From: Ardenticatenaceae bacterium
GTDB lineage: Bacteria > Chloroflexota > Anaerolineae > Promineifilales > Promineifilaceae
Assembly (NCBI GenBank): GCA_020634215.1
Contig: JACKCD010000021.1
Span: 32,104 to 96,103 of the forward strand
Length of the DNA: 64,000 bases
Direction of reading: 5' to 3'
The translations under genes and the position numbers were made by a program. Shown piece by piece: positions 1 through 7,190 of this stretch (position 1 is its first letter; each line of letters starts with the position of its first letter). The notes beneath the pieces are model-generated. The model saw only the letters and a list, made by a program, of their open reading frames with translations. It had not been told where the DNA came from and searched no databases.

Positions 1-205
1 TGTTGCAGGTGTTGCGCTTCAGGCTGTGTTCTTTTTCGGTGGTGAAGGAAAGGCCAGCAGCAGCGGTGACATATTCGTTGCCATAAACAGGCGTTCGGAT
101 GATGAGAACTTCGCCGTCATGGGCTTTGGCAAGTGCCAGGGCGGGCATGAGAGCACGTTCTGCCAGTTGGGAACCATCGAGAGGAACCAATATTTTTTTG
201 AACAT
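1..205 (-). CDS. Universal stress protein (UspA family), 5' end only
   Basis: The first 68 codons of a gene that runs off the left edge. The product begins MFKKILVPLDGS, the classic UspA opening (beta-strand 1 followed by the D-G-S nucleotide-site turn), then an Ala/Leu-rich helix and a second strand (EVLIIRTPV). Usp proteins are small cytoplasmic, often ATP-binding, stress-associated proteins. The ATG at 205 is preceded on the minus strand by a strong AGGAGG, which fixes the start. It lies 13 bp downstream of the oxidoreductase gamma gene and may be co-transcribed with it. The C-terminal ATP-binding motif lies outside the window, so nucleotide binding cannot be judged. Confidence 0.85.
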   Translation of the reverse strand, partial: MFKKILVPLDGSQLAERALMPALALAKAHDGEVLIIRTPVYGNEYVTAAAGLSFTTEKEHSLKRNTCN

Positions 206-218
206 GTTTTTCTTCCTC

Positions 219-779
219 CTACTGTGCCAGCGGAAGCTGGACGCAATGGGCATATCCTTTTTCTAAAACAGTCAGGTTGGCGGCGAGGAGGTGGGCTTTG
301 CTGGCGGGGAGGTGGTTACGCAGGGCTTGGTCAACGGCCGTTAAGGCCACCAACGGCCGTTTTGCCAACATCGCTCCCAACGCCGCCACATTCAATAGTT
401 GCCGCGTGCCAAACTGCTCCGCCAGCGCATCGGCCGGCACCAACGCCAACTCAAGATCATCGCGCAGGGAAGATGCTGTAACCAGCGAACTGTTGACCAC
501 CAGCAGCCCACCCGGTTTCACCAGCGGCTCATATTTATCAAACGACGGCTGGTTCAGCACAATGGCAATGTCGGGGCGAGTGACGGTGGGGGCACCAATG
601 GGGCGGTCGCTGATGATGACGGTGCAGTGGGCCGTGCCGCCGCGCATTTCCGGGCCATAAGAGGGAATCCAGGTGACAAAACGGCCGTTTTCCATCCCCG
701 CATACGCCAGCAGTTGCCCCGCAAACAGCACCCCCTGGCCGCCAAAACCGGCAATCACCACAGACGTTTCGCTCATCAT
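219..779 (-). CDS. 2-oxoacid:ferredoxin oxidoreductase, gamma subunit (VorC/KorC type)
   Basis: A 186-residue protein of the size and type of the gamma domain of pyruvate/2-oxoacid:ferredoxin oxidoreductases. It opens with the glycine-rich motif GFGGQGVLFAGQ (about residues 11-22) and carries the typical YGPEMRGG segment near residue 41. In the complex, gamma packs on alpha/beta and contributes to CoA and substrate handling. The start overlaps the beta stop codon (ATGATGA), so translation is coupled; either of two adjacent ATGs (779 or 776) would serve. It is the last subunit gene of a delta-alpha-beta-gamma operon. The AACGGCCGTT palindrome occurs in the gene and is read once as Asn-Gly-Arg and elsewhere in other frames. 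Confidence 0.93.
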   Translation of the reverse strand: MMSETSVVIAGFGGQGVLFAGQLLAYAGMENGRFVTWIPSYGPEMRGGTAHCTVIISDRPIGAPTVTRPDIAIVLNQPSFDKYEPLVKPGGLLVVNSSLVTASSLRDDLELALVPADALAEQFGTRQLLNVAALGAMLAKRPLVALTAVDQALRNHLPASKAHLLAANLTVLEKGYAHCVQLPLAQ

Positions 780-1555
780 TGGCCTCCTCGCTGGCTTCGC
801 GCCCGCAGCGGCTCCGCCACCTTAAAATCACCCAACGGGTACACCGGAATCATCTCCTCGCGCACCCAGTCGCACGCTTCACCGGGGGCAACCCCCCAGT
901 TGGTGGGGCAGGTGGAGAGCAATTCGACCAAGCTAAAGCCGAGGTGCTGCATTTGCGCCTCAAACGCCAGCCGGATCGCTTTTTTGGCCTGGATGACGTG
1001 GCGGGCATCGTGCAAACTGCGGCGCACGCTGTAGGCTACGCCCGGCAGCCCCGCCATTAGTTCAGCAATATGGAGTGGCGTGCCGCTGAGTTTGGGGTCG
1101 CGCCCCAGCGGTGACGAGGTGGTCTTTTGCCCAATGAGGCTAGTGGGGGCCATTTGGCCGCCAGTCATGCCGTAGACAGCGTTGTTGATAAAAATGATGG
1201 TGATGTTTTCTCCCCGTGACGCGGCGTGAATTGCTTCGCCAATGCCAATGGAAGCCAAATCACCGTCGCCCTGATAGGTAAAAACGATGTTGTCGGGGCT
1301 GACGCGCTTGATGCCGGTTGCCATGGCCGGGGCGCGGCCGTGCGGTGCTTCGCAAGCGTCCACGTCGAAGTAGTCGTAAGCAAAGACAGAGCAGCCGACG
1401 GAAGCGACCAAAATGGTGCGCTCGCGGATGTTGAGTTCGTCAATGGTTTCGGCCACCAGCCGGTGGGCGGTGCCGTGGGTGCAGCCGGGGCAGTAGTGGG
1501 TGCGGTTGACGCTGAGGGCGACGGGGCGTTCGTAGACGACTTTTTCGCTGATCAT
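776..1555 (-). CDS. 2-oxoacid:ferredoxin oxidoreductase, beta subunit (TPP-binding)
   Basis: A 259-residue beta subunit that binds thiamine pyrophosphate and, in many homologues, a [4Fe-4S] cluster. The sequence shows HYCPGCTHG near residues 20-28 (cluster/TPP region), GCSVFAYDYFDVD near 54, and the TPP-Mg motif GDGD near 96 followed about 26 residues later by the Asn pair of IIFINNAVYGMTGGQ. It performs the oxidative decarboxylation half of the reaction, 2-oxoacid + CoA + 2 oxidised ferredoxin to acyl-CoA + CO2 + 2 reduced ferredoxin. The gene overlaps both neighbours by 4 bp. Whether 2-oxoglutarate or branched-chain oxoacids are the substrate cannot be decided here. Confidence 0.94.
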   Translation of the reverse strand: MISEKVVYERPVALSVNRTHYCPGCTHGTAHRLVAETIDELNIRERTILVASVGCSVFAYDYFDVDACEAPHGRAPAMATGIKRVSPDNIVFTYQGDGDLASIGIGEAIHAASRGENITIIFINNAVYGMTGGQMAPTSLIGQKTTSSPLGRDPKLSGTPLHIAELMAGLPGVAYSVRRSLHDARHVIQAKKAIRLAFEAQMQHLGFSLVELLSTCPTNWGVAPGEACDWVREEMIPVYPLGDFKVAEPLRARSQRGGQ

Positions 1556-2643
1556 GCTAACACCCCCACAGGTGAATAATCTGGGTCGAGGTAGTAGTTG
1601 TACAACCCGTGAACGACGCGCTCAATTTCGTCGGGGGTGGGGATGGCCCCGCCAGTGCGGCCGGTGAAGTAGACTTCGGCCTGGTCGCCGACGACTTCTT
1701 TGACATCGTGGAACATTTGTCCGGCGTTCATTTCGACGACGAGCAGAGTATCTACCTGCTGGGCGAGTTCGCGCAACGGCCGTTCCGGGAAGGGCCACAG
1801 GGTAATGGGGCGCAGCAGGCCAACGGGGAAGCCCTCTTGCCGCAGGTGATCAACGGCCGTTTGTGCCACCCTTGCTGCCGTGCCAAACGCCACCAGTACT
1901 GAATCCGCGTCTTCCATGCGGTAACAGTCGTAGCGCACTTCATGCCCCTGAATGAGTGCCAGCTTGTCCTGGATCTGGTTGTTAAGGGCTTCCAGATTAT
2001 CGGCTCCCAAATAGAGCGAGGTGATGACATTTTTGGGTCGGCCGGCCGCGCCGGTGAGGGCCCAAAACGGCCGTTTTTCCCGCTTGGGGCGCATGGGTGG
2101 CAGTTCGGCCGGCTCCATCATCTGCCCAATCGCCCCATCAGCCGCCACAATCACCAGCGTTCGATATGTTTCCGCCAGATCAAACGCCAGCACCGTCAAA
2201 TCAATTGCCTCCTGCACCGTCGCCGGAGCCAGCACAATCGGGTGGAAATCCCCGTGTCCCGCCGACTTTGTGATCTGGTTGTAGTCGCTTTGGCTGGGCT
2301 GGATATTGCCCAGCCCTGGGCCGCCGCGCATCACATCAATCACCACCACCGGTACATTTGACCCGGCGATATAGCTAAACCCTTCCTGCATTAGGCTGAT
2401 GCCGGGGCTACTGGATGAAGTCATCACCTTTGTTCCCGCCACGGCCGCGCCGTACACCATGTTGATGGCGGCCACTTCGCTTTCGGCCTGCAAAAAGACC
2501 CGATTTAGCTCAATCATGCGCCGCGCCATGTGTTCCAGCAGTTCCGTTTGCGGGGTGATGGGGTAGCCAAAATATGCCTCACACCCCGCCCGAATGGCGG
2601 CCTCGGCCAGTGCCACATTACCTTTTAAGAGTTGTTTACTCAT
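1552..2643 (-). CDS. vorB: 2-oxoacid:ferredoxin oxidoreductase, alpha subunit (VorB-like)
   Basis: A 363-residue alpha subunit. It begins MSKQLLKGNVALAEAAIRAG, then has the pyrimidine-binding motif GYPITPQTELLEH (about residue 26), the TSSSSPGISLMQEG loop (about 75) and the conserved RGGPGLGNIQPSQSDYNQ stretch (about 105). These match subunits usually annotated as 3-methyl-2-oxobutanoate dehydrogenase VorB or 2-oxoglutarate oxidoreductase KorA; the split four-gene layout fits Vor/Kor rather than the single-chain pyruvate enzyme. The symbol is given on resemblance and the substrate is unproven. The 3' end overlaps beta by 4 bp, and 19 bp separate it from the ferredoxin gene. Confidence 0.9.
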   Translation of the reverse strand: MSKQLLKGNVALAEAAIRAGCEAYFGYPITPQTELLEHMARRMIELNRVFLQAESEVAAINMVYGAAVAGTKVMTSSSSPGISLMQEGFSYIAGSNVPVVVIDVMRGGPGLGNIQPSQSDYNQITKSAGHGDFHPIVLAPATVQEAIDLTVLAFDLAETYRTLVIVAADGAIGQMMEPAELPPMRPKREKRPFWALTGAAGRPKNVITSLYLGADNLEALNNQIQDKLALIQGHEVRYDCYRMEDADSVLVAFGTAARVAQTAVDHLRQEGFPVGLLRPITLWPFPERPLRELAQQVDTLLVVEMNAGQMFHDVKEVVGDQAEVYFTGRTGGAIPTPDEIERVVHGLYNYYLDPDYSPVGVLA

Positions 2644-2662
2644 TTCACTTTCCTCTGTCTTT

Positions 2663-2893
2663 TTAAGCAGGGACGGCTACATCACGGTAAACGATGATGC
2701 ACGCCTCTGGGCAAACAACGGCGCACAGGGCGCAGCCCGTGCATTTGTTGTCGGGGTCATTAAGCATAACGGGATAGTAACCGATGCTGTTGCGCTGTGG
2801 GGCCAGGGAAATGACGTGGGGCGGGCAGGCTGTTCGGCACAGTTCGCATCCTTTGCACCGCTCGGCATCAATGAATATTCTGCCGTGAGCCAT
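2663..2893 (-). CDS. 2x[4Fe-4S] ferredoxin, delta subunit of the oxidoreductase
   Basis: A 76-residue ferredoxin-like subunit with two CxxCxxCxxxCP motifs (CKGCELCRTACP near 14-25 and CTGCALCAVVCP near 52-63), enough for two [4Fe-4S] clusters that pass electrons from the TPP site to external ferredoxin. It is the promoter-proximal gene of the operon. The start is fixed by GGAGG about 5 nt before the ATG. The length is typical of VorD/KorD/PorD subunits. Confidence 0.93.
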   Translation of the reverse strand: MAHGRIFIDAERCKGCELCRTACPPHVISLAPQRNSIGYYPVMLNDPDNKCTGCALCAVVCPEACIIVYRDVAVPA

Positions 2894-2913
2894 TGGTTTC
2901 CTCCAACAATGAG

Positions 2914-2973
2914 GGGTTGGAGATTGGAGACTGGAGATTCACACTCTCCAATCTCTACTCCCCAATCTCTAAC
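2914..2973. repeat. R1 hairpin repeat (GGAGATTGGAGA / TCTCCAATCTC)
   Basis: An inverted repeat built from iterated GGAGATTG words and, after a short spacer, their reverse complement. It lies just upstream of the oxidoreductase operon. Related R1 copies occur near 28792, 44890, 62517, 63535 and 63680, always in gaps between genes. Confidence 0.8.
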
Positions 2974-3211
2974 GCGGACAAGCCGCAACCCAAACGATGA
3001 ATCAACTACAGATAAACACAGATGACAACAGATAAGAAAATCAGTGTTTATTTGTTTTCATCTGTCGTTCATTTTGATCTATTGCATCTATAATCAGTAT
3101 GGGGCAAAACAGGGGTTATTTGCAGTGACAAACAGCAGAGGATGGGCAGATGAACGTCATTAACTTGTTGCCGCCGCTTCCGGGAACGAAATATGTACCC
3201 CCCGAACTTTC
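2974..3211. other. Upstream region of the oxidoreductase operon, no gene seen
   Basis: Between the R1 hairpin and the recombinase remnant the sequence is AT-richer, with repeated ACAGATAA/CATCTGT words (about 3003-3067) that can pair imperfectly. No convincing reading frame was found. The promoter of the oxidoreductase operon should lie here, but no clear -35/-10 pair could be assigned. Confidence 0.4.
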
Positions 3212-3540
3212 CTAATCTGAGGATTTGGCGCTGAAATAACAATAGACACCGGTCTTCGATAGGCTCAATGCATCCATTAATTCACGTATCAACGCCCCAT
3301 TTGCTTGCTTGGCTTGCATCTGGTCATGTTGTGCATCAGTTGGCTTCCGCGTTGCGCCCAATTTGCCCCCTCTCTTTTTTGCTTTCGTTGTCGCTCTGCC
3401 CGAATTTCTGTCTCAAACTGTGCGATTGTGCCAAGCATATTAGATAGAAGCTGTCCTGTCGCATCATCTGGCTCTTTGGCACTATCTACTTGATGAAATC
3501 CCGATTGGATTTCTTCCAGAGCATTTGTGCCTTTATTTGT
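3212..3540 (-). pseudogene. Serine recombinase (resolvase/invertase family), C-terminal remnant
   Basis: Two frames on the minus strand join into a recombinase fragment. The first reads TGQLLSNMLGTIAQFETEI then RAERQRKQKR (about 3370-3540), matching the conserved linker helix of resolvases (G-x-LL-x-N-ML-x-x-IA-x-FE-x-E-x-x-x-ER). After a single-base shift near 3362 the second reads GKLGATRKPTDAQ, then a helix-turn-helix tail ending LSLSKTGVYCYFSAKSSD and a stop at 3212. The catalytic N-terminal serine domain is absent, so the gene is dead. It is a trace of a mobile element between the oxidoreductase operon and the MATE gene. Confidence 0.75.
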
Positions 3541-3631
3541 TCACGATGAGAATTGATAGCCAGTAGTTGTTTGAAATTCAATGTCGAATTTAAACGGGAT
3601 TATATAGCATAGTGGGACGTAAACTTTTGCT

Positions 3632-3659
3632 GTCGAGACGCAAAATCTTGCGTCTCGAC
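3632..3659. terminator. Perfect 12-bp palindrome hairpin after the MATE gene
   Basis: The arms GTCGAGACGCAA and TTGCGTCTCGAC, separated by AATC, end 2 bp from the MATE stop codon. The position suggests a terminator, although no clear U-tract follows on the minus strand. The same core palindrome recurs inside a coding sequence at 48885-48912, so this is also a dispersed repeat (R5). Confidence 0.65.
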
Positions 3660-3660
3660 C

Positions 3661-5025
3661 TTATAACGACAAATCAATCTGCTTCCAGCGGCCGGCGCGA
3701 AAACGGAACAGATAGAGCAGTGCCAGCGTAGTCAAATAAATTAGCGCACTAAACCACGCCCCCCAAACGCCCCCATCCAACCGAAACAGAATGAACCAGG
3801 TGAGGGGAATAAACAGCCCCCAGGCCAGAATAATTCGTCCCCACATGGTGAAGCGAGTGTCGCCCGCCCCGTTGAGTGCTCCGGCCAGCACAATGCCAAT
3901 GGCATCAAAAATCTGGTACAGTGCCACCAGCCGTAGAATGGTTACACCAGCCTCGATGACACGCGGGTCATCGCTAAAAATGCCCATCAACAGCTCCGGT
4001 GCAATGAGGTAGCTAAGGCCAATCAGCCCCATGCCAATCATCGCCACAACGACCGCCCGATAAGCCGCTTTTTCGGCCAGATCGGGGCGTTTGGCTCCCA
4101 AATATTGGGCGACCAGGCTAGAGGCGGCCATGTTGATGGCAACGCCGAAGGTGAAGGAGAGGCTCATAAATTGCAGGGCGATTTGGTTGGCGGCCAGCAC
4201 CTCGGTTCCCAGCCGCGCCAGCAGGGCAAAAAAGAGGCTGAAGGAAGCGATTTCAATGAAGTCGCCCAGCCCCAGCGGCAGACCAACCCACAGCAGTTGG
4301 CGCAGTTCCGGCCAGCGGGCGAGTTGAGGAACGGCCGTTTCATACCGCCGCCGGTTCCCCCCACTCCACAAAATTGCCGCACTCAGCAGCGCGTTCGCCC
4401 CGTTTGCCATCACCGTCGCATAGGCTGCCCCTGCCACCCCCAGCATAGGGAACCCCAAATTGCCCGGCACCAGCAGCCAATCCAGCCCAATGTTCAGCAG
4501 CACCGTGATCCAGGCCAAAATCATCGGCGTGCGCGAATCGCCGCGCCCGACGAGGAAGCCCCAGACGACGGCGCTAAACATGATAAACGGAATTTCCACA
4601 GCGCGGATTTGCAAATAGGTGGTGCCAAGTGCCGCCACCTGCGAGCCGTCGTTGGGGTCAAACAAAACCATGACCTGAGCAAAGAGCCACGGCAGGGCAA
4701 AAACGGCCAGCGACAGCCAGGCGATCATGTTTAGGCTGCGCCAAACGGCCGTTCCGATCTTCCCCTCATCCCCCTCTCCGTGCGCCCGACCCACAAACAC
4801 CACCGTGCTGTTGGCCGCGCTGCGAAACAGCATCAGCACGGCAAAATACAGCACTGCCGCCAACCCAACTGCCCCCACCGCCTCGGTGCCAATCTGTGAT
4901 ACGAAGAAGGTGTCTACCACCCCCAACAGCGTTTGCGACAAATTTTGCAGCACCAGCGGCCCCGCCAGCAGCAAAACCTGCCGCGTCAATCCTGTCTTTT
5001 TTAGTTTTTCCAATGGTTGTTCCAT
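3661..5025 (-). CDS. MATE-family multidrug/sodium antiporter
   Basis: An integral membrane exporter of about 454 residues with some 12 hydrophobic segments in two homologous halves, the size and layout of MATE (NorM/DinF-like) proteins. Typical stretches are AGPLVLQNLSQTLLGVVDT in helix 1 and FAVLMLFRSAANSTVVFVGR; the second half restarts with LGDFIEIASFSLFFALLARL and LVAQYLGA. It likely exports cationic drugs or metabolites using an ion gradient. The ATG at 5025, with GGGTGA 7 nt upstream, is preferred; an in-frame GTG at 5052 would add 9 residues but has its Shine-Dalgarno too close. It stands alone, flanked by the hairpin at 3632 and a duplicated segment at 5100. Confidence 0.88.
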   Translation of the reverse strand: MEQPLEKLKKTGLTRQVLLLAGPLVLQNLSQTLLGVVDTFFVSQIGTEAVGAVGLAAVLYFAVLMLFRSAANSTVVFVGRAHGEGDEGKIGTAVWRSLNMIAWLSLAVFALPWLFAQVMVLFDPNDGSQVAALGTTYLQIRAVEIPFIMFSAVVWGFLVGRGDSRTPMILAWITVLLNIGLDWLLVPGNLGFPMLGVAGAAYATVMANGANALLSAAILWSGGNRRRYETAVPQLARWPELRQLLWVGLPLGLGDFIEIASFSLFFALLARLGTEVLAANQIALQFMSLSFTFGVAINMAASSLVAQYLGAKRPDLAEKAAYRAVVVAMIGMGLIGLSYLIAPELLMGIFSDDPRVIEAGVTILRLVALYQIFDAIGIVLAGALNGAGDTRFTMWGRIILAWGLFIPLTWFILFRLDGGVWGAWFSALIYLTTLALLYLFRFRAGRWKQIDLSL

Positions 5026-5099
5026 AAATAAATCACCCAACTTTTCAGTCACTCACCTGCCCCAGCAAAATGCCATCCTGACATTTTACCTCACTTTAG

Positions 5100-5195
5100 C
5101 GGTGATAAAAGGTGGCGCAGGGGCGGCTGCCCAAGCACACTAACCCTATGGCACACGCAACCGCAAACAGACCGCCAAAGAATTTAGCGCTGTTT
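5100..5195 (+). repeat. Duplicate of the upstream and 5' coding region of the ABC gene at 7142
   Basis: This stretch matches 7093-7190 closely: the shared words include AAAGGTGGC, then CGGCTNCCCAAG, then CCCTATGGCACACGCAACCG. It holds a broken copy of the start codon and first codons of the ABC exporter gene. After about 15 codons the similarity stops. The copy marks the left edge of a rearranged 2-kb segment carrying the sugar dehydrogenase genes. Confidence 0.75.
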
Positions 5196-5265
5196 TGAGG
5201 GGGATTGCTGAGTGAGGTTTCTTCAAGTACTATTTGTACTAGGAGCTATACCTTCCCGATCATGC

Positions 5266-5545
5266 CCTATGCTCATGGGGCATCGACTAGCACTGGCTGT
5301 GCGGTGACGGAGGACTACGCTATCGAGGGGCGGCCTATCCGACGTTGAGCGGGTTGTACATTTTTGCTGATTTTGGTAACGGCCGTTTCTGGCATTGGTC
5401 AACGGCCGATGAGATCAATTGGATGGCAACTGAGTTGGGTCAATTGGTGGCGAACCCAAGTGGTTTTGGCGAAGATGGTCAGGGGGAATTGTGTTTTGAT
5501 GGGGTGGTCCACCAAGTGGCTGTCCCCAGCTTTGTTTGCCCAAAT
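5266..5545 (+). pseudogene. Glucose/sorbosone dehydrogenase, C-terminal remnant
   Basis: A partial paralogue of the gene that follows. Across a one-base frameshift near 5318 the translation gives ...TSTGCAVT / YRGAAYPTLSGLYIFADFGN..., corresponding to the propeller end of the downstream protein (GGYVYRGAMYPAMVGYYLY...). It continues in frame past ELGQLVANPSGFGEDGQGEL, equivalent to IGTLGLSSPSSFGENIDGEM. It has no stop before the start of the intact gene, so a long open frame joins them, but the first part is decayed coding sequence. Confidence 0.7.
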
Positions 5546-5563
5546 TCTGCAATGAGGTGGAAA

Positions 5564-6985
5564 ATGAATCGTATCGCGATGACACGACCTGGTTTGGTGT
5601 TTGGTTTGGCATTGATCGTGGGAGTGGTAACGGCCGTTATTACCCCCTCAACCCCCGCTACGGGTGCTTCGAGCATCCCCCCTACGATTGCCGCCACTTT
5701 GTATGCTTCTGGTCTTTCTGAGCCAGTCGATATCGCCAATAGCGGTGTTACTGGCGATATACGCTTGTTCGTTGTTGAAAAGCAAGGGCGGATTAAAGTC
5801 GTTGATGATGGCGGAATGGTGCGGACGATCCCCTTTCTCGACATCACTGACCGGGTTGTTGCCGGATCCCCACCAGTTGAAACAGGGCTTCTCGGCCTTG
5901 TGTTTCACCCCGATTATGAAACCAACGGCTTCTTTTATGTCAACTATACTGCCCCGAGCCCCTTGCGTAGCCGTATCTCACGATTTACCGTCACTGGTGA
6001 TCCCAACGTAGCGGATCCCAATAGCGAAAAGATCATTTTAGAACAGCTCCAGCCGGAGAGTAATCACAATGGAGGGGATCTCGCCTTTGGCCCGGATGGG
6101 TTGCTTTACATCCCGCTGGGAGATGGAGGTGGAGCGGGGGATCCAAACAATTATGCCCAAGACTTAACCACCCTATTGGGTAAAATTGTGCGTATTGATG
6201 TCGATGCTGGGTCGGGAATCTCCCCTGATTGCGATAACCTAGGCACGGGGAGCTATAACGTGCCCCCCGATAACCCACTGGTGGACGGATCTTTCGGAGC
6301 CTGTGATGAGATTTGGGCGATTGGCTTCCGCAATCCGTGGCGCTTTAGTTTTGATCGAGCCACAGGGGATATGTTTATCGGTGACGTTGGGCAAAATCGC
6401 TGGGAAGAGATTGACTTTCAACCTGCCTTTAGCACTGGCGGCGAAAATTATGGTTGGCGTTGTTATGAGGGGAATCACCCTTACAACACGACGGCGTGTC
6501 AATCAATGGGTGCTTATGTGTCCCCGGTCACTGAATATGGTCGTGACGGCGGGCATTGTTCGGTGATAGGGGGGTATGTTTATCGGGGGGCGATGTATCC
6601 AGCCATGGTAGGCTACTATCTCTACGCTGATTTTTGTAGTAGCAATTTCTGGACGTTGACTTGGGATGGTGCCAATTGGGTCAATACCTCCATCGGCACC
6701 TTAGGGTTAAGCTCACCATCTAGCTTCGGCGAGAATATTGATGGGGAGATGTTTGTCGCGAGTTTAAATGGTTCTGTCTACGCTCTTTCAGTTCCAGGGG
6801 AGACACCAACGCCAACACCTACCCACACCAGCACCCCCACGCTAACCCCGACCCACACTCCAACCCACACCCCAACGAGTACCCCAGCCCACACTCCGAC
6901 CAGTACCCCCAGCCCAACCCCATCGGAGACGCCCGATCCAGATACATTTTATGAGTATTTGCCCTTGGTCGCCAATGAACCCTGA
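5564..6985 (+). CDS. Secreted PQQ-dependent-type sugar (glucose/sorbosone) dehydrogenase
   Basis: A 473-residue exported beta-propeller protein. After a signal peptide (MNRIAMTRPGLVFGLALIVG...) the sequence follows the glucose/sorbosone dehydrogenase family: LFVVEKQGRIKVV, GLLGLVFHPDY, NHNGGDLAFGPDGLLYIPLG with the likely catalytic His, LLGKIVRIDVD, WAIGFRNPWRFSFD and the GDVGQNRWEEID signature. Such enzymes oxidise aldose or other polyol substrates with PQQ, but the substrate is unknown here. The C-terminal 60 residues are a Thr-Pro linker followed by FYEYLPLVANEP, a short tail common on exported Chloroflexota proteins. ATG 5564 is chosen because GAGGTGG lies 4 nt upstream; the open frame upstream belongs to the remnant copy. 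Confidence 0.85.
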   Translation: MNRIAMTRPGLVFGLALIVGVVTAVITPSTPATGASSIPPTIAATLYASGLSEPVDIANSGVTGDIRLFVVEKQGRIKVVDDGGMVRTIPFLDITDRVVAGSPPVETGLLGLVFHPDYETNGFFYVNYTAPSPLRSRISRFTVTGDPNVADPNSEKIILEQLQPESNHNGGDLAFGPDGLLYIPLGDGGGAGDPNNYAQDLTTLLGKIVRIDVDAGSGISPDCDNLGTGSYNVPPDNPLVDGSFGACDEIWAIGFRNPWRFSFDRATGDMFIGDVGQNRWEEIDFQPAFSTGGENYGWRCYEGNHPYNTTACQSMGAYVSPVTEYGRDGGHCSVIGGYVYRGAMYPAMVGYYLYADFCSSNFWTLTWDGANWVNTSIGTLGLSSPSSFGENIDGEMFVASLNGSVYALSVPGETPTPTPTHTSTPTLTPTHTPTHTPTSTPAHTPTSTPSPTPSETPDPDTFYEYLPLVANEP

Positions 6986-7092
6986 ACACAGAGGGCCAAA
7001 GGGCACAGAGAACACGAAGGTAGAGAGGAGGTTGGCGGTCCAGCGATTGCTCAATCATAAAGCAATGGGCTAACCGAGAGGGCATGTCAACG

Positions 7093-7190
7093 GGTGCCAT
7101 GAAAGGTGGCACGAGCGCGGCTACCCAAGTACACTAGCCCTATGGCACACGCAACCGCAAAACCGCAAACCGACCGCCAAATTCTCTGGC
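7093..7190 (+). repeat. Right-hand copy of the duplicated ABC 5' region
   Basis: The functional counterpart of 5100-5195, spanning the 50 bp before and the first 15 or so codons of the ABC exporter gene. The pair forms direct repeats about 2 kb apart that flank both the intact and the broken sugar dehydrogenase genes. Confidence 0.75.

Noticed and set aside
5345..5563. Extended N-terminus of the sugar dehydrogenase
   Set aside because: These residues match the C-terminal end of the same family, so they belong to a remnant copy; the signal peptide and Shine-Dalgarno place the true start at 5564.
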